A DNA stretch of 64,000 bases from Roseateles hydrophilus (GTDB taxonomy: Bacteria; Pseudomonadota; Gammaproteobacteria; Burkholderiales; Burkholderiaceae_C), in the NCBI RefSeq assembly GCF_026712245.1, contig NZ_JAPPUY010000001.1, positions 1,426,001 through 1,490,000 on the forward strand, given 5' to 3'. Each line of letters opens with the position of its first letter. Position 1 is the stretch's first letter. The translations under genes and the position numbers were made by a program. The notes under the pieces were generated by a model that was given only the letters and a program-made list of their open reading frames with translations, was not told where the DNA came from and searched no databases. This document shows positions 26,647 to 34,757 of the stretch, in pieces.

Positions 26647-27395
26647 CCCTGCAGGGCCGCCGCCGCGGCGCGCACCTGGTTGCGGCCACCGCGCTTGGCC
26701 TCGAACATGGCCTCGTCGGCGCGCGCATAGGCATCGCCGAAGCTGCCATGCTGAGGCGTGGTGCTGACGCCGAAGCTGGCCGTGACCACGCGGCCCGGCA
26801 GGCAATCGAACGGCCGGCTGGCAATGGCCTGGCGCATGGCTTCGGCACGCTGCAGCGCGGCCTCGAGACTGGCGCACGGCAGCAGGATGGAGAACTCCTC
26901 GCCGCCGACGCGGCCGATCTCGGCGCCCACGGGCACCGACTGCCGCAGCCGGTTCACCACCTCGCAGATGACGGCATCGCCGGCCGGATGGCCGTGGGCG
27001 TCGTTGATGCTCTTGAAGCAGTCGATGTCCAGCACCACCAGCGCCAGCGGGCAGCACTCCAGCAGGCGGCCGGCGCGCTCGAAGATGGCGCCGCGGTTGA
27101 GTGCGCCGGTCAGCGAGTCATGCCGCGCCTTGTATTCCAGCTGGCTGGCCAGGCGGTGCAGCTCGCTGTTGAGCACGTTGAGCTCGCGCTCCTCGCGATC
27201 GCTGCGGCGGATCAGGCGGCGGCTCTCGCGCATCAGGCGCTCGAAATGAAGGGCCAGGTCGCCCAGCGCGGCACGGTAGTCCGCAGCCGCCAGCGTGGCG
27301 TTGTCACGCACGCGCAGCGCCCGCTCCAGCGCAGCGGCCTCCTGCTCGAACAGGTCATGCTGGGGCTGGGCGCCGGCCTCAGGCGTCGACAGCAC
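26643..27395 (-). CDS. siaD: SiaD-like diguanylate cyclase
   Basis: A 250-aa soluble GGDEF protein making c-di-GMP from two GTP. The N-terminal ~85 residues form a charged coiled coil (RESRRLIRRSDREERELNVLN), as in Pseudomonas SiaD, where this stalk is engaged by SiaC. The GGDEF domain starts RHDSLTGALNRGAIF and has the active-site GGEEF at 164-168. No RxxD inhibitory site is seen at the usual place just upstream. It overlaps siaC by 17 bases and the EAL gene by 4. The assignment relies on gene order siaA-B-C-D and on the coiled-coil/GGDEF form. Confidence 0.85.
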   Translation of the reverse strand: MLSTPEAGAQPQHDLFEQEAAALERALRVRDNATLAAADYRAALGDLALHFERLMRESRRLIRRSDREERELNVLNSELHRLASQLEYKARHDSLTGALNRGAIFERAGRLLECCPLALVVLDIDCFKSINDAHGHPAGDAVICEVVNRLRQSVPVGAEIGRVGGEEFSILLPCASLEAALQRAEAMRQAIASRPFDCLPGRVVTASFGVSTTPQHGSFGDAYARADEAMFEAKRGGRNQVRAAAAALQG

Positions 27396-27768
27396 GGAGT
27401 TCGATCTCGAGGTGGGAGAAATCGGCCATCAGCTCTTCGCCGAACTCGCGGATGGTGTCGTCCTCGGCGTCGTGCTGCCAGTCCAGCCGCACCCGGCGAC
27501 CGGCCGCGCAGGCCTGATCCAGCAGGTCGAACAGCGAGAACAGCATCTTGGTGCTGGAGCTGTTGAAGTAGGTCAGCGCCACTTCCACCGTGAGCATGTG
27601 GCCGTCGTGCGGCTGGGCGAGGAACTCGCGCAGCGCCGTGATCAGGGGGCCGTAGAAGGCCGCAGCGTTCTCGGGAAAGGACTCGCCGCGCAACGCCAGC
27701 ACGTGCGCATCGAAACGGAAATCGACTTCGGGGGAACTGGGCGTGGCGGGGATGTGAAGGGGGTTCAT
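27379..27768 (-). CDS. siaC: SiaC-like phospho-switch protein (DUF1987)
   Basis: A 129-aa protein of the SiaC/DUF1987 family, a STAS-like fold. In Pseudomonas, unphosphorylated SiaC binds and activates the cyclase SiaD, while SiaB phosphorylates it on one threonine and SiaA removes the phosphate. Here the equivalent site is probably Thr73 in LTYFNSSSTKMLF, the most family-like segment; this mapping is my inference. DFRFDAHVLALRGESFPENAAAF at the N-terminus is also characteristic (residues 16-38). It lies 26 bp after siaB and overlaps siaD. Confidence 0.85.
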   Translation of the reverse strand: MNPLHIPATPSSPEVDFRFDAHVLALRGESFPENAAAFYGPLITALREFLAQPHDGHMLTVEVALTYFNSSSTKMLFSLFDLLDQACAAGRRVRLDWQHDAEDDTIREFGEELMADFSHLEIELRAVDA

Positions 27769-27794
27769 GGCTTGGTGTTCTTGTCGGCTGCCGT

Positions 27795-28364
27795 TCAGAT
27801 CGTGGTTTTCAGGAAGAACATGGCGGTGGCCGGGTCCTCCGTGGGCTGGAACTCGAACTCCAGCGGCTCGCTCGCGTCGCGCGCCATCGTCAGCAGGCCC
27901 ATGCCGGCGCCCTTGCTGTCCTCGGGTGTCTCGGCGCGCAGCGTCTCGCGGTAGCTGGCCTTGATCTGCTCCAGCGTCATCGCGCGCAGCGTCTGCAGGC
28001 GCTCGCGCAGCAGCTGCGCGACGCCGCCATCCACCGGGTTGGCGCACAGCAGGAAGTAGCGGCCCTCGGCGTCCACGCCGATGCACACCGAGCCGTGGCG
28101 CAGCTCATGCTGCGTCTGGGCCGGTGGCGTCAGCGCATCGGCCGAGTAGTGAATGATGTTCTGCGCCATCTCGACGAAGGACGAGAACAGCCGCCGCCGC
28201 GTGGGCCCGGCGGTGCCGCACTGCTCCAGGCGCAGCCGCACGGCCTCGGCCATTGCGGTGACGATGTTCTGCGAGAAGTAGCCGACGTAGTAGAAGATGA
28301 CCTGCTTCTGCCGCGCGAGCTCGCAGAACTCGCGGTATTGCTCGTAGGTGTGACGGGGTTCCAT
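27795..28364 (-). CDS. siaB: SiaB-family protein kinase
   Basis: A 189-aa member of the SiaB family (GHKL/anti-sigma-kinase-like fold, DUF6272). In Pseudomonas it phosphorylates SiaC and so stops c-di-GMP synthesis. The N-terminus HTYEQYREFCELARQKQVIF is followed by the Asn-containing ATP-box helix SSFVEMAQNIIHYSADA (N-box-like) and the Gly-rich GAGMGLLTMARDAS, a G-box-like element. It begins 5 bp after siaA, indicating a single transcript. Confidence 0.85.
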   Translation of the reverse strand: MEPRHTYEQYREFCELARQKQVIFYYVGYFSQNIVTAMAEAVRLRLEQCGTAGPTRRRLFSSFVEMAQNIIHYSADALTPPAQTQHELRHGSVCIGVDAEGRYFLLCANPVDGGVAQLLRERLQTLRAMTLEQIKASYRETLRAETPEDSKGAGMGLLTMARDASEPLEFEFQPTEDPATAMFFLKTTI

Positions 28365-28369
28365 GGGGC

Positions 28370-29608
28370 TCAGTTCAGTCGGAATCCAAACAGGGTGAGG
28401 TCGTCGCGGCGCAGCTGGCTGCCCTGGTAGCTGGCCAGCTCCTGCATCAGCGCGGCGCCGAGATCGGCCATGGGCAGCTCGCCGTGGCGCACCAGCGCCT
28501 CGCGCAGGCGCCGCCGGCCGAACGCGATGGCCTTGGGGCCGCCGATCTGGTCGACCAGGCCGTCGGTGCAGGCCAGCACCACGGCGCCGGGGCGCAGGTC
28601 GATGTGCCGGCAGGTCCAGCGCGCATCGGCCGGCGTGTCGGCATAGCCCAGGCCCAGGCGGTCAGCGTCGATAACCTCCACGCCCGCCTGCCCCGGCTCA
28701 TGCAACAGCAAGGGCGTGCGCGCACCGGCAAAGCTCAGCCGGCTGCTGGCCGCGTCAAACCACAGGAAGGCGGCGTCCAGCCCGTCGTTGGACGCCGAGC
28801 CCGCGCCATCGAGTTGGCCCAGCGCGGCCTTGATGGCCTGGCTGACCTCCGTCATCAGCAGCGCCGGATCACGCGGGCCGTGCCGCTCCAGCGCCTGTTT
28901 CAGCGCCGCGTGGGCGATCAGCGTCAGGAAGGCGCCGGGCACCCCATGGCCGGTGCAGTCGGCCACGGCCGCGAACCAGCCATCGGCATCGTCCTGGAAC
29001 AGGTAGAAGTCGCCGCCGACGGTATCGCGCGGCTCCCAGATCAGGCAGGCATCGCGGAGCCGGCGCTGCAGCGCAGCGCTAGAGACGCCCAGCATGGAGC
29101 GCTGGATGACGCTCGCGTAGTCAATGCTCTGCATGATGTGGCGGTTGCGCTCGGCCTGCTGTTCAGCGATGACGCGCATCAGGTCCAGCCCGTAGCCCAC
29201 GCCGGTGAAGCGGCCCTGCTCGGTGATGAGAAAGCCATCGGCCAGCGCCTTTTCGCCCGACTCGACGGTCAGCAGCGCCAGTTGCTCCACGGTGACGGCG
29301 GCGTCCACCACCAGCGGCTGCTTGTCCATGAAGGCGATGCAGCTCTTCTTCTCGAACAGCTCCTTGTGGAAGGGCTTGGCGATCTGCGACAGGAACAGCG
29401 CGCGGTTGATGAGCCCGATGGGCCGTCCGTCCTCCAGCACGGGCAAGCTGCCCAGCTCGCGGTGGCGGCCGAAGATCTCGAACACCTGCGCGTTGTTGTG
29501 CTCCGGCGTGACGGACACACAGGCCAGCGCCAGGTCGCCCGCCACGGGCTGGGCAAAGCGCGCCGGCGGCCGCCGCGTGGGGGCGGCCAGGGGAACGGTG
29601 GGGGTCAA
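28370..29608 (-). CDS. siaA: SiaA-like PP2C/SpoIIE phosphatase with N-terminal CBS-like repeats
   Basis: A 412-aa soluble serine/threonine phosphatase. Residues ~25-148 look like a CBS pair: LPVLEDGRPIGLINRALFL and GFLITEQGRFTGVGYGLDL are the two repeat signatures. A short helix leads to the PP2C/SpoIIE domain, with metal-binding Asp195/Asp200 (DTVGGDFYLF), Asp217 (ADCTGHGVPGAF), CTDGLVD and the closing RDDLTLFGF. Pseudomonas SiaA instead has a membrane/HAMP sensor, so here the input would be a cytosolic ligand such as a nucleotide. First gene of the sia array; 198 bp lie upstream to corA. Confidence 0.85.
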   Translation of the reverse strand: MTPTVPLAAPTRRPPARFAQPVAGDLALACVSVTPEHNNAQVFEIFGRHRELGSLPVLEDGRPIGLINRALFLSQIAKPFHKELFEKKSCIAFMDKQPLVVDAAVTVEQLALLTVESGEKALADGFLITEQGRFTGVGYGLDLMRVIAEQQAERNRHIMQSIDYASVIQRSMLGVSSAALQRRLRDACLIWEPRDTVGGDFYLFQDDADGWFAAVADCTGHGVPGAFLTLIAHAALKQALERHGPRDPALLMTEVSQAIKAALGQLDGAGSASNDGLDAAFLWFDAASSRLSFAGARTPLLLHEPGQAGVEVIDADRLGLGYADTPADARWTCRHIDLRPGAVVLACTDGLVDQIGGPKAIAFGRRRLREALVRHGELPMADLGAALMQELASYQGSQLRRDDLTLFGFRLN

Positions 29609-29806
29609 GGCATGGGCTCCTGCGAACGCGTGATCACGTCAGGCAGGCAGCCTAGAAAAACATCGTGCAACACCTATGACAAGACTGTCACACGGCAGGA
29701 AAAACGCCCCGCGCGTGGCGGAGATCACGAAGCGGGTTGCGGGCCGGGCCACCTCGGCAGGGTCAGGTCTTGCGCCCCGGCCCCGGTCACGTGGACCGGG
29801 CTGCCC

Positions 29807-30778
29807 TCACAACCAGCGCAGGCGCTTGAAGCGCCAGTACAGCGCACCACTGACCAACGCGATGGTGCCCAGCGCCAGCGGGTAGCCGTAGGCCCATTTC
29901 AGCTCGGGCATGTGCTCGAAGTTCATGCCCCAGATGCCGGCCAGCGCCGTGGAGGCCGCAAAGATCGCCGCCCAGGCGGCCAGCCGCTTGGTGACCAGCG
30001 ATTCCTCCACCGTCACCAGCGTCAGGTTGACCTGGGTCGCGGCGATGATGGTTTCGCGGGCCGCGTCGATGCTGGCCTGCAGCCGCACGAGGTGGTCGTA
30101 GACGTCGCGAAAGTAGTCCTGCAGCGCCTTGCACACCATGGGCACCCGCCCGCCGTGCAGCTTGGAGGTCACCTCCAGCAGGGGCGTCACCGCGTGGCGC
30201 AGCGTGGCCAGCCGCTGCTTGAGCGCGAACAGCTGCTGCACGACGGCCTGCCGGTCCTGGCGGGGCTGGAACATCGTGGCCTCCAGCGTCTCCAGCTTGT
30301 CGTCGATGTCGTCCATCAGCGGGATGTAGCGGTCCACCACCGCATCCATCAGCGCATACAGCACGAAGCCCGGCCCCTGGCGCAGCAGCTCGGGCTCGCG
30401 CTCTGCCCGGTCGCGCACGCCGAGAAAGCCCTGCTGGCTGCGGTGCCGCACCGACACGACGAAGCGGGGCCCGACAAACACATGCACTTCGCCGACGACC
30501 AGCCCGTCGGACCCAGCCTCCAGCAGGTGCATGACGGCGAAGGTGATGTCGCCGTACTCCTCGACCTTGGGCCGCTGCTGGCCCTTGCGCGCGTCTTCCA
30601 CCGCCAGGGCCGGCAGGTCCAGCCCGCGCCGCAGCCGGGTGAGCTCGTCGTCATTCGGGTCGCGCAGCGCGATCCAGACGAAGCTGGTGGCGCTGGCGGC
30701 CAGCGCCTCGGACAACTCGTCCAGGCCGGGCTCGGCCACCAGCCGGCCATCGTCGTACACGGCGCTGTTGATCAGCAT
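29807..30778 (-). CDS. corA: CorA-family Mg2+/Co2+ transporter
   Basis: A 323-aa divalent-cation channel. A large cytoplasmic N-terminal domain (MLINSAVYDDGRLV... with long helices to residue ~255) precedes two C-terminal TM segments. The selectivity loop GMN is present in GIWGMNFEHMPEL between TM1 and TM2. The frame is open upstream into ribE, but the ATG at 30778 gives a normal family N-terminus. It begins 7 bp after the ribE stop and is probably cotranscribed. Confidence 0.92.
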   Translation of the reverse strand: MLINSAVYDDGRLVAEPGLDELSEALAASATSFVWIALRDPNDDELTRLRRGLDLPALAVEDARKGQQRPKVEEYGDITFAVMHLLEAGSDGLVVGEVHVFVGPRFVVSVRHRSQQGFLGVRDRAEREPELLRQGPGFVLYALMDAVVDRYIPLMDDIDDKLETLEATMFQPRQDRQAVVQQLFALKQRLATLRHAVTPLLEVTSKLHGGRVPMVCKALQDYFRDVYDHLVRLQASIDAARETIIAATQVNLTLVTVEESLVTKRLAAWAAIFAASTALAGIWGMNFEHMPELKWAYGYPLALGTIALVSGALYWRFKRLRWL

Positions 30779-30785
30779 GGGCGGC

Positions 30786-31490
30786 TCAGGGCTTGCCGAT
30801 GCCGAGCTGGCCCAGGTCGATGCCGCGCTCTTTCGCGATCGCCTCCAGCACCGGCAGCAAGGGGCCCAGCTTCTCGTCCAGCGCATCGCGCACCGTGTCG
30901 ACGACGACCTGCGTGCTGCGGTCGATCTCCAGGTGGATGGCGTCGCCGACGTCCTTGTCGGCGAAGGTCGTCATGCGCAGCGTCTCGGGGATCAGCCACA
31001 CCTCGAACCAGCCCGAGCCGTCGCGCTCGCGCTGCGCCTCCGCCACCGTCAGGCTGCAGCCGTTGACGCCGATGTAGCCCTTGGCGAACACGTAGCGCAT
31101 CCACGGCGCCGGCACGGCGAAGCGGATGACGTGGTTGTTGTCGGGCTTGCGGATCTCGGCGATGCGGGCCGACACGTCGACGTGGCCCGACAGCGGATGG
31201 CCGCCGATCTCGGCACCGTCCTTGGCCGCGCGCTCGACGTTCAGGCCTGAGCCGACGCGCAAATCCCCCAGCGTCGTCAGCTTCATCGTCTGGCCCATCA
31301 CGTCGAACAGCGCGACGTCGGGCGACGGCCGTTCGGTGACGGTCAGGCAGACGCCGTCGCAGGCCACGCTGGCGCCGATGGCGAGATCCTCGTCGAAGCC
31401 CGCCGGCAGCTTCAGCGCCAGCGTGTGCAACCCCTCGCGGGCGTCAATCGATTCGACATGGGCGACGCCCTGGACGATGCCTGTGAACAT
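30786..31490 (-). CDS. ribE: riboflavin synthase, alpha chain
   Basis: A 234-aa enzyme that dismutates two 6,7-dimethyl-8-ribityllumazine molecules to riboflavin. It starts with the invariant MFTGIVQG and has two similar beta-barrel halves. The first includes SVACDGVCLTVTE and GGHPLSGHVD; the second begins RFAVPAPWMRYVFAKGYIGVNG and has SLTVAEA. The C-terminal helix is ~20 residues longer than in E. coli. Other rib genes are absent here and no FMN-type leader is seen between the upstream terminator and this start. Confidence 0.95.
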   Translation of the reverse strand: MFTGIVQGVAHVESIDAREGLHTLALKLPAGFDEDLAIGASVACDGVCLTVTERPSPDVALFDVMGQTMKLTTLGDLRVGSGLNVERAAKDGAEIGGHPLSGHVDVSARIAEIRKPDNNHVIRFAVPAPWMRYVFAKGYIGVNGCSLTVAEAQRERDGSGWFEVWLIPETLRMTTFADKDVGDAIHLEIDRSTQVVVDTVRDALDEKLGPLLPVLEAIAKERGIDLGQLGIGKP

Positions 31491-31494
31491 GATG

Positions 31495-31516
31495 AAAAAA
31501 GGCCCCGGGTGGGGCC
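31495..31516 (-). terminator. rho-independent terminator after amtB
   Basis: On the minus strand, GGCCCC-ACCC-GGGGCC is followed directly by six T's (A's at 31495-31500). It lies between the amtB stop (31539) and the ribE ATG (31490), so it separates the two transcripts. ribE must therefore be read from a promoter overlapping this short gap, or by readthrough. Confidence 0.85.
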
Positions 31517-31538
31517 GTTTTGATGTGTTGCAGCCAGC

Positions 31539-32744
31539 TTACCAGCTCACTTCGCGGTCCGGCGTTGCGCCGATCTTGTGGATGGACAGGTCAGCGCCCT
31601 CGAACTCCTGCTCGGCGTCCAGCCGCAGGCCGACCGCCAGCTTGATGCCGCCGTAGACCACGAAGCCGCCGGCCAGCGCCCAGGCCACGCCTGCCAGCGT
31701 GCCGATGAGCTGCGCGCTGAAGGCCACGCCGCCCAGGCCGCCCAATGCCTGCTGGCCGAAGATGCCGCAGGCGATGCCGCCCCACGCGCCACACAGGCCG
31801 TGCAGCGGCCACACGCCCAGCACGTCGTCGATCTTCCAGCGGTTCTGCGTGAGGGTGAAGAACTTGACGAACAGCCAGCCGGCCACGCCGCCGGTGACCA
31901 GCGCGCCCAGCGGATGCATCACGTCCGAGCCGGCGCACACGGCCACCAGGCCGGCCAGCGGGCCGTTGTACGCAAAGCCCGGGTCGTTGCGGCCCAGCAG
32001 CACAGCCACCAGCGTGCCGCCGGCCATGGCCATCAGCGAGTTCACGGCGACGAGGCCGGACATCTTGTCCAGCGTCTGCGCGCTCATCACGTTGAAGCCG
32101 AACCAGCCCACCGTCAGCACCCACGCGCCTAAAGCGAGGAAGGGGATGCTGGACGGCGGGTGTGCGCTCATCGCGCCGTCCTTGCGGTAGCGGTTCAGGC
32201 GGGGCCCGAGCAGCAGCACGGCCGCCAGGCCGATCCAGCCGCCCACGGCGTGCACGACGACGCTGCCCGCGAAGTCATGGAACTCCGCGCCCGTGGCCGC
32301 CTTCAGCCAGGCCTGCAGGCCCAGGCCCTGGTTCCAGACGATGCCCTCGAATAACGGGTAGACGAAGCCGACGATCACCGTCGTGGCCGCCAGCTGCGGG
32401 CCGAAGCGTGCCCGCTCGGCGATGCCGCCCGATACGATGGCCGGAATGGCCGCGGCGAAGGTCAGCAGGAAGAAGAACTTGACCAGCTCATAGCCATTCT
32501 TCTGCGCCAGCTGCTCGGCGCCGACGAAGAAGTGCATGCCGTAGGCCACCGCATAGCCGACCAGGAAGTACGCCAGCGTGGACACGGCGAAGTCCACGAG
32601 GATCTTCACCAGCGCATTGACCTGGTTCTTCTTGCGCACGGTGCCCAGCTCCAGAAAGGCAAAACCCGCGTGCATGGCCAGCACCATGATGGCGCCCAGC
32701 AGGATGAAGAGCGCATCCGCGCCCTGCTTGATCGATGACTCCAA
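31539..32744 (-). CDS. amtB: ammonium transporter
   Basis: A 401-aa Amt/Rh channel with about 11 TM segments; no cleavable signal peptide, as usual for shorter Amt forms. The paired pore histidines occur in [12 protein letters not shown] and [11 protein letters not shown]. The Asp of the family signature is in EFHDFAGS, and [16 protein letters not shown] and NSLMAMAGG match known segments. No glnK (PII) gene is adjacent, which is unusual since amtB is normally paired with it. A sigma-54-like element lies 75-90 bp upstream, consistent with nitrogen control. Confidence 0.94.
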   Translation of the reverse strand: MESSIKQGADALFILLGAIMVLAMHAGFAFLELGTVRKKNQVNALVKILVDFAVSTLAYFLVGYAVAYGMHFFVGAEQLAQKNGYELVKFFFLLTFAAAIPAIVSGGIAERARFGPQLAATTVIVGFVYPLFEGIVWNQGLGLQAWLKAATGAEFHDFAGSVVVHAVGGWIGLAAVLLLGPRLNRYRKDGAMSAHPPSSIPFLALGAWVLTVGWFGFNVMSAQTLDKMSGLVAVNSLMAMAGGTLVAVLLGRNDPGFAYNGPLAGLVAVCAGSDVMHPLGALVTGGVAGWLFVKFFTLTQNRWKIDDVLGVWPLHGLCGAWGGIACGIFGQQALGGLGGVAFSAQLIGTLAGVAWALAGGFVVYGGIKLAVGLRLDAEQEFEGADLSIHKIGATPDREVSW

Positions 32745-32818
32745 CGCTGTCTCCTGTCTCGGTTCTCAGCTCCAGGCTTGGGCACAACGCACCAAGCCGA
32801 GCAAAACCGCACCGAAAC

Positions 32819-32834
32819 AGCAAGTTCAATGCCC
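32819..32834 (-). promoter_or_regulatory. candidate sigma-54 (RpoN) promoter of amtB
   Basis: On the minus strand, GGGCATTGAACTTGCT fits the -24/-12 consensus TGGCACGNNNNTTGCW at 10 of 12 defined positions or close to it, with exact GG-N10-GC spacing. It ends 74 bases before the amtB start. I found no convincing NtrC dyad upstream, so the call rests on the core match and on the known NtrC/RpoN control of amtB in proteobacteria. Confidence 0.5.
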
Positions 32835-32888
32835 AGCTTCAAGGCATCAGCGTCACCCGGCATCGACCGGGGCGGGGTGAGGATGGAT

Positions 32889-33251
32889 CTACTTTGGTGC
32901 GCCCGACGCACCTTGTTCGAACATGGACGCACTGAATCCGAGCGTCCAGCGCCCGTCTGCCCAGTGCACCACGGGGCGCTTGATGACGCTGGGCTCGGCC
33001 AGCATCAGCGCCGTCGCCGCCGCGTCATCGACTACCGCGGCCTTGACGGCGTCGTCCAGCTTGCGCCAAGTAGTGCCGGCGCGGTTAACGAGCTTGTCGC
33101 GCCCGAAGGCCGCGAGCCAGGCCGGCAGCAGCTCGGCCGGCACGCCCTGCTTCTTGAAGTCGTGGAAGGCGACTTCCAGGCCGTGTTCGGCCAGCCAGAC
33201 GCGGGCCTTCTTGACGGTGTCGCAGTTGGGGATGCCATAAACGGTGATCAT
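32889..33251 (-). CDS. ArsC/Spx-family reductase-like protein (YffB type)
   Basis: A 120-aa thioredoxin-fold protein of the ArsC-like YffB group. The opening [20 protein letters not shown] carries a single cysteine (Cys10) followed by Asp, as in YffB/Spx-like proteins rather than true arsenate reductases. The family KRPVV motif lies near residue 93. Arsenate reduction is unlikely; a thiol-transfer role is possible but unproven. I choose the ATG at 33251; it is divergent from aat with a gap of only about 15-24 bp. Confidence 0.85.
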   Translation of the reverse strand: MITVYGIPNCDTVKKARVWLAEHGLEVAFHDFKKQGVPAELLPAWLAAFGRDKLVNRAGTTWRKLDDAVKAAVVDDAAATALMLAEPSVIKRPVVHWADGRWTLGFSASMFEQGASGAPK

Positions 33252-33275
33252 GGCGGCGACCGTACCATGGCCGGC

Positions 33276-34007
33276 ATGATTGACTGGCTCGACGACGCCT
33301 CGCTGGACTTCCCGCCCACCACCCGCGCGCTGGGGCCCGACACCGACGCCCCCGGCCTGCTGGCCGCCGGCGGCACGCTGACGCCGCAGCGCCTGGCGGC
33401 CGCCTACCGGCGCGGCATCTTCCCCTGGTATGGCCCCGGCCAGCCGCCGCTGTGGTGGGCGCCCGACCCGCGCATGGTGCTGAAGACGGCGGACTTCAAG
33501 CTGTCGCGCTCGCTGCGCAAGACGGTGCAACGCTTCATCGCCACGCCCGGCTGCGAGATCCGCGTGGACTTCAATCGCGCCGCCGTGCTGCAAGCATGCG
33601 CCGAGACGCCGCGCGATGGCCAGAACGGCACCTGGATCGTGCCCGAGCTGCAGGCGGCCTACCTGGCCTGGCCGGCGCTGCACAGCGTCGAGACCTGGAT
33701 GGACGGCGAACTCGTCGGCGGCCTCTACGGCGTCAACCTCGGGCGCATGTTCTATGGCGAGTCCATGTTCATGCGCCGCACCGACGCCTCCAAGATCGCG
33801 CTGTGCGCGCTGATCTGCCTGTGCCGCGAGGCCGGCATCCCGTGGATAGATTGCCAGCAGAACACCGGCCATCTGGCCTCGCTCGGCGGCGCTGAAGTGC
33901 CGCGCTCGGCTTTCGAGGCCCACCTGGCCGCCCATGTCGACCAGCCCCGCCCCACGGCCTGGACCTATCATCCCGACCACTGGCACCGGCTTTTCGACCC
34001 TTCGTGA
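33276..34007 (+). CDS. aat: leucyl/phenylalanyl-tRNA-protein transferase
   Basis: A 243-aa enzyme of the N-degron pathway that moves Leu or Phe from tRNA to proteins with N-terminal Lys or Arg, marking them for ClpAP. Family motifs are [26 protein letters not shown] (residues ~25-50), [46 protein letters not shown] and the late [13 protein letters not shown]. An ATG at 33267 would add three residues. The stop overlaps the bpt GTG start (GTGA). Confidence 0.95.
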   Translation: MIDWLDDASLDFPPTTRALGPDTDAPGLLAAGGTLTPQRLAAAYRRGIFPWYGPGQPPLWWAPDPRMVLKTADFKLSRSLRKTVQRFIATPGCEIRVDFNRAAVLQACAETPRDGQNGTWIVPELQAAYLAWPALHSVETWMDGELVGGLYGVNLGRMFYGESMFMRRTDASKIALCALICLCREAGIPWIDCQQNTGHLASLGGAEVPRSAFEAHLAAHVDQPRPTAWTYHPDHWHRLFDPS

Positions 34008-34747
34008 CCCACCCCAAAGAACTGCCCCTCGCGCAGATCCAGTTCTACGCCACGGCGGCCTACCCGTGCAGCTATGTGCCGGGCCGCCAGGCGCGCTCGC
34101 AGGTGGCCACACCCAGCCACCTGATTCACGCCGACGCCTACTCCAACCTCGTCGCCACCGGCTTTCGCCGCAGCGGCCTGTTCACCTACCGGCCGTATTG
34201 CGACCAGTGCCGCGCCTGCGTGCCGCTGCGTGTGCCGGTTGACCGCTTCGAGCCCAACCGCTCCCAACGCCGCGCCTGGAAGGCGCACAGCCCGCTGCAG
34301 GCCAAGGTCATGCGGCTGGGCTACTCACCGGAGCATTACGCGCTGTACCTGCGCTACCAGGCCGGCCGTCACAGCGGCGGTGGCATGGACCACGACAGCG
34401 TCGACCAGTACACCCAGTTCCTGCTGCAAAGCCGCATCAACTCGCGGCTGGTGGAGTTCCGCGAGCCCCTGCCCGACGGCCAATCCGGTCCCGGGCCGCT
34501 GCGCATGGTGTCCATCCTGGACATCCTCAACGACGGCATCTCGGCGGTCTACACCTTCTACGACCCCGACATCGACGCCAGCTACGGCACCTACGGCGTG
34601 CTGTGGCAGATTCAGCAGGCCAAGGAGCTGAAGCTCAGCCATGTCTACCTGGGCTACTGGATCGCCGAGAGCCCCAAGATGGCCTACAAGTCCGGTTTCC
34701 TGCCGCACCAGATTCTGCAGAACGGCAGCTGGATCGACGTGAGTTGA
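34004..34747 (+). CDS. bpt: aspartate/glutamate leucyltransferase (arginyltransferase family)
   Basis: A 247-aa ATE1-like transferase that puts Leu on proteins starting with Asp or Glu, the second arm of the bacterial N-degron pathway. Family signatures are the N-terminal Cys in [17 protein letters not shown], the cysteine cluster [13 protein letters not shown] near residue 65, and the C-terminal [16 protein letters not shown] with the YWI motif of [14 protein letters not shown]. Start is GTG at 34004, overlapping aat, so both transferases are made together. Confidence 0.93.
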   Translation: MTHPKELPLAQIQFYATAAYPCSYVPGRQARSQVATPSHLIHADAYSNLVATGFRRSGLFTYRPYCDQCRACVPLRVPVDRFEPNRSQRRAWKAHSPLQAKVMRLGYSPEHYALYLRYQAGRHSGGGMDHDSVDQYTQFLLQSRINSRLVEFREPLPDGQSGPGPLRMVSILDILNDGISAVYTFYDPDIDASYGTYGVLWQIQQAKELKLSHVYLGYWIAESPKMAYKSGFLPHQILQNGSWIDVS

Positions 34748-34757
34748 CGCGGCCGCG

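Noticed and set aside
28484-31066. 860-codon plus-strand frame opposite siaA, corA and ribE
   Set aside because: Antisense to genes with clear motifs; no family signature and repetitive Gln/Arg/His content.
32894-32912. GGTGCG-CCCGA-CGCACC inverted repeat near the 3' end of the ArsC-like gene
   Set aside because: Considered as an NtrC site for amtB, but the half-sites point the wrong way and the repeat lies inside coding sequence.
32889-33251. Arsenate reductase function for the ArsC-like protein
   Set aside because: Only one N-terminal cysteine with Asp next, no arsenic-resistance neighbours; matches the YffB-like group instead.
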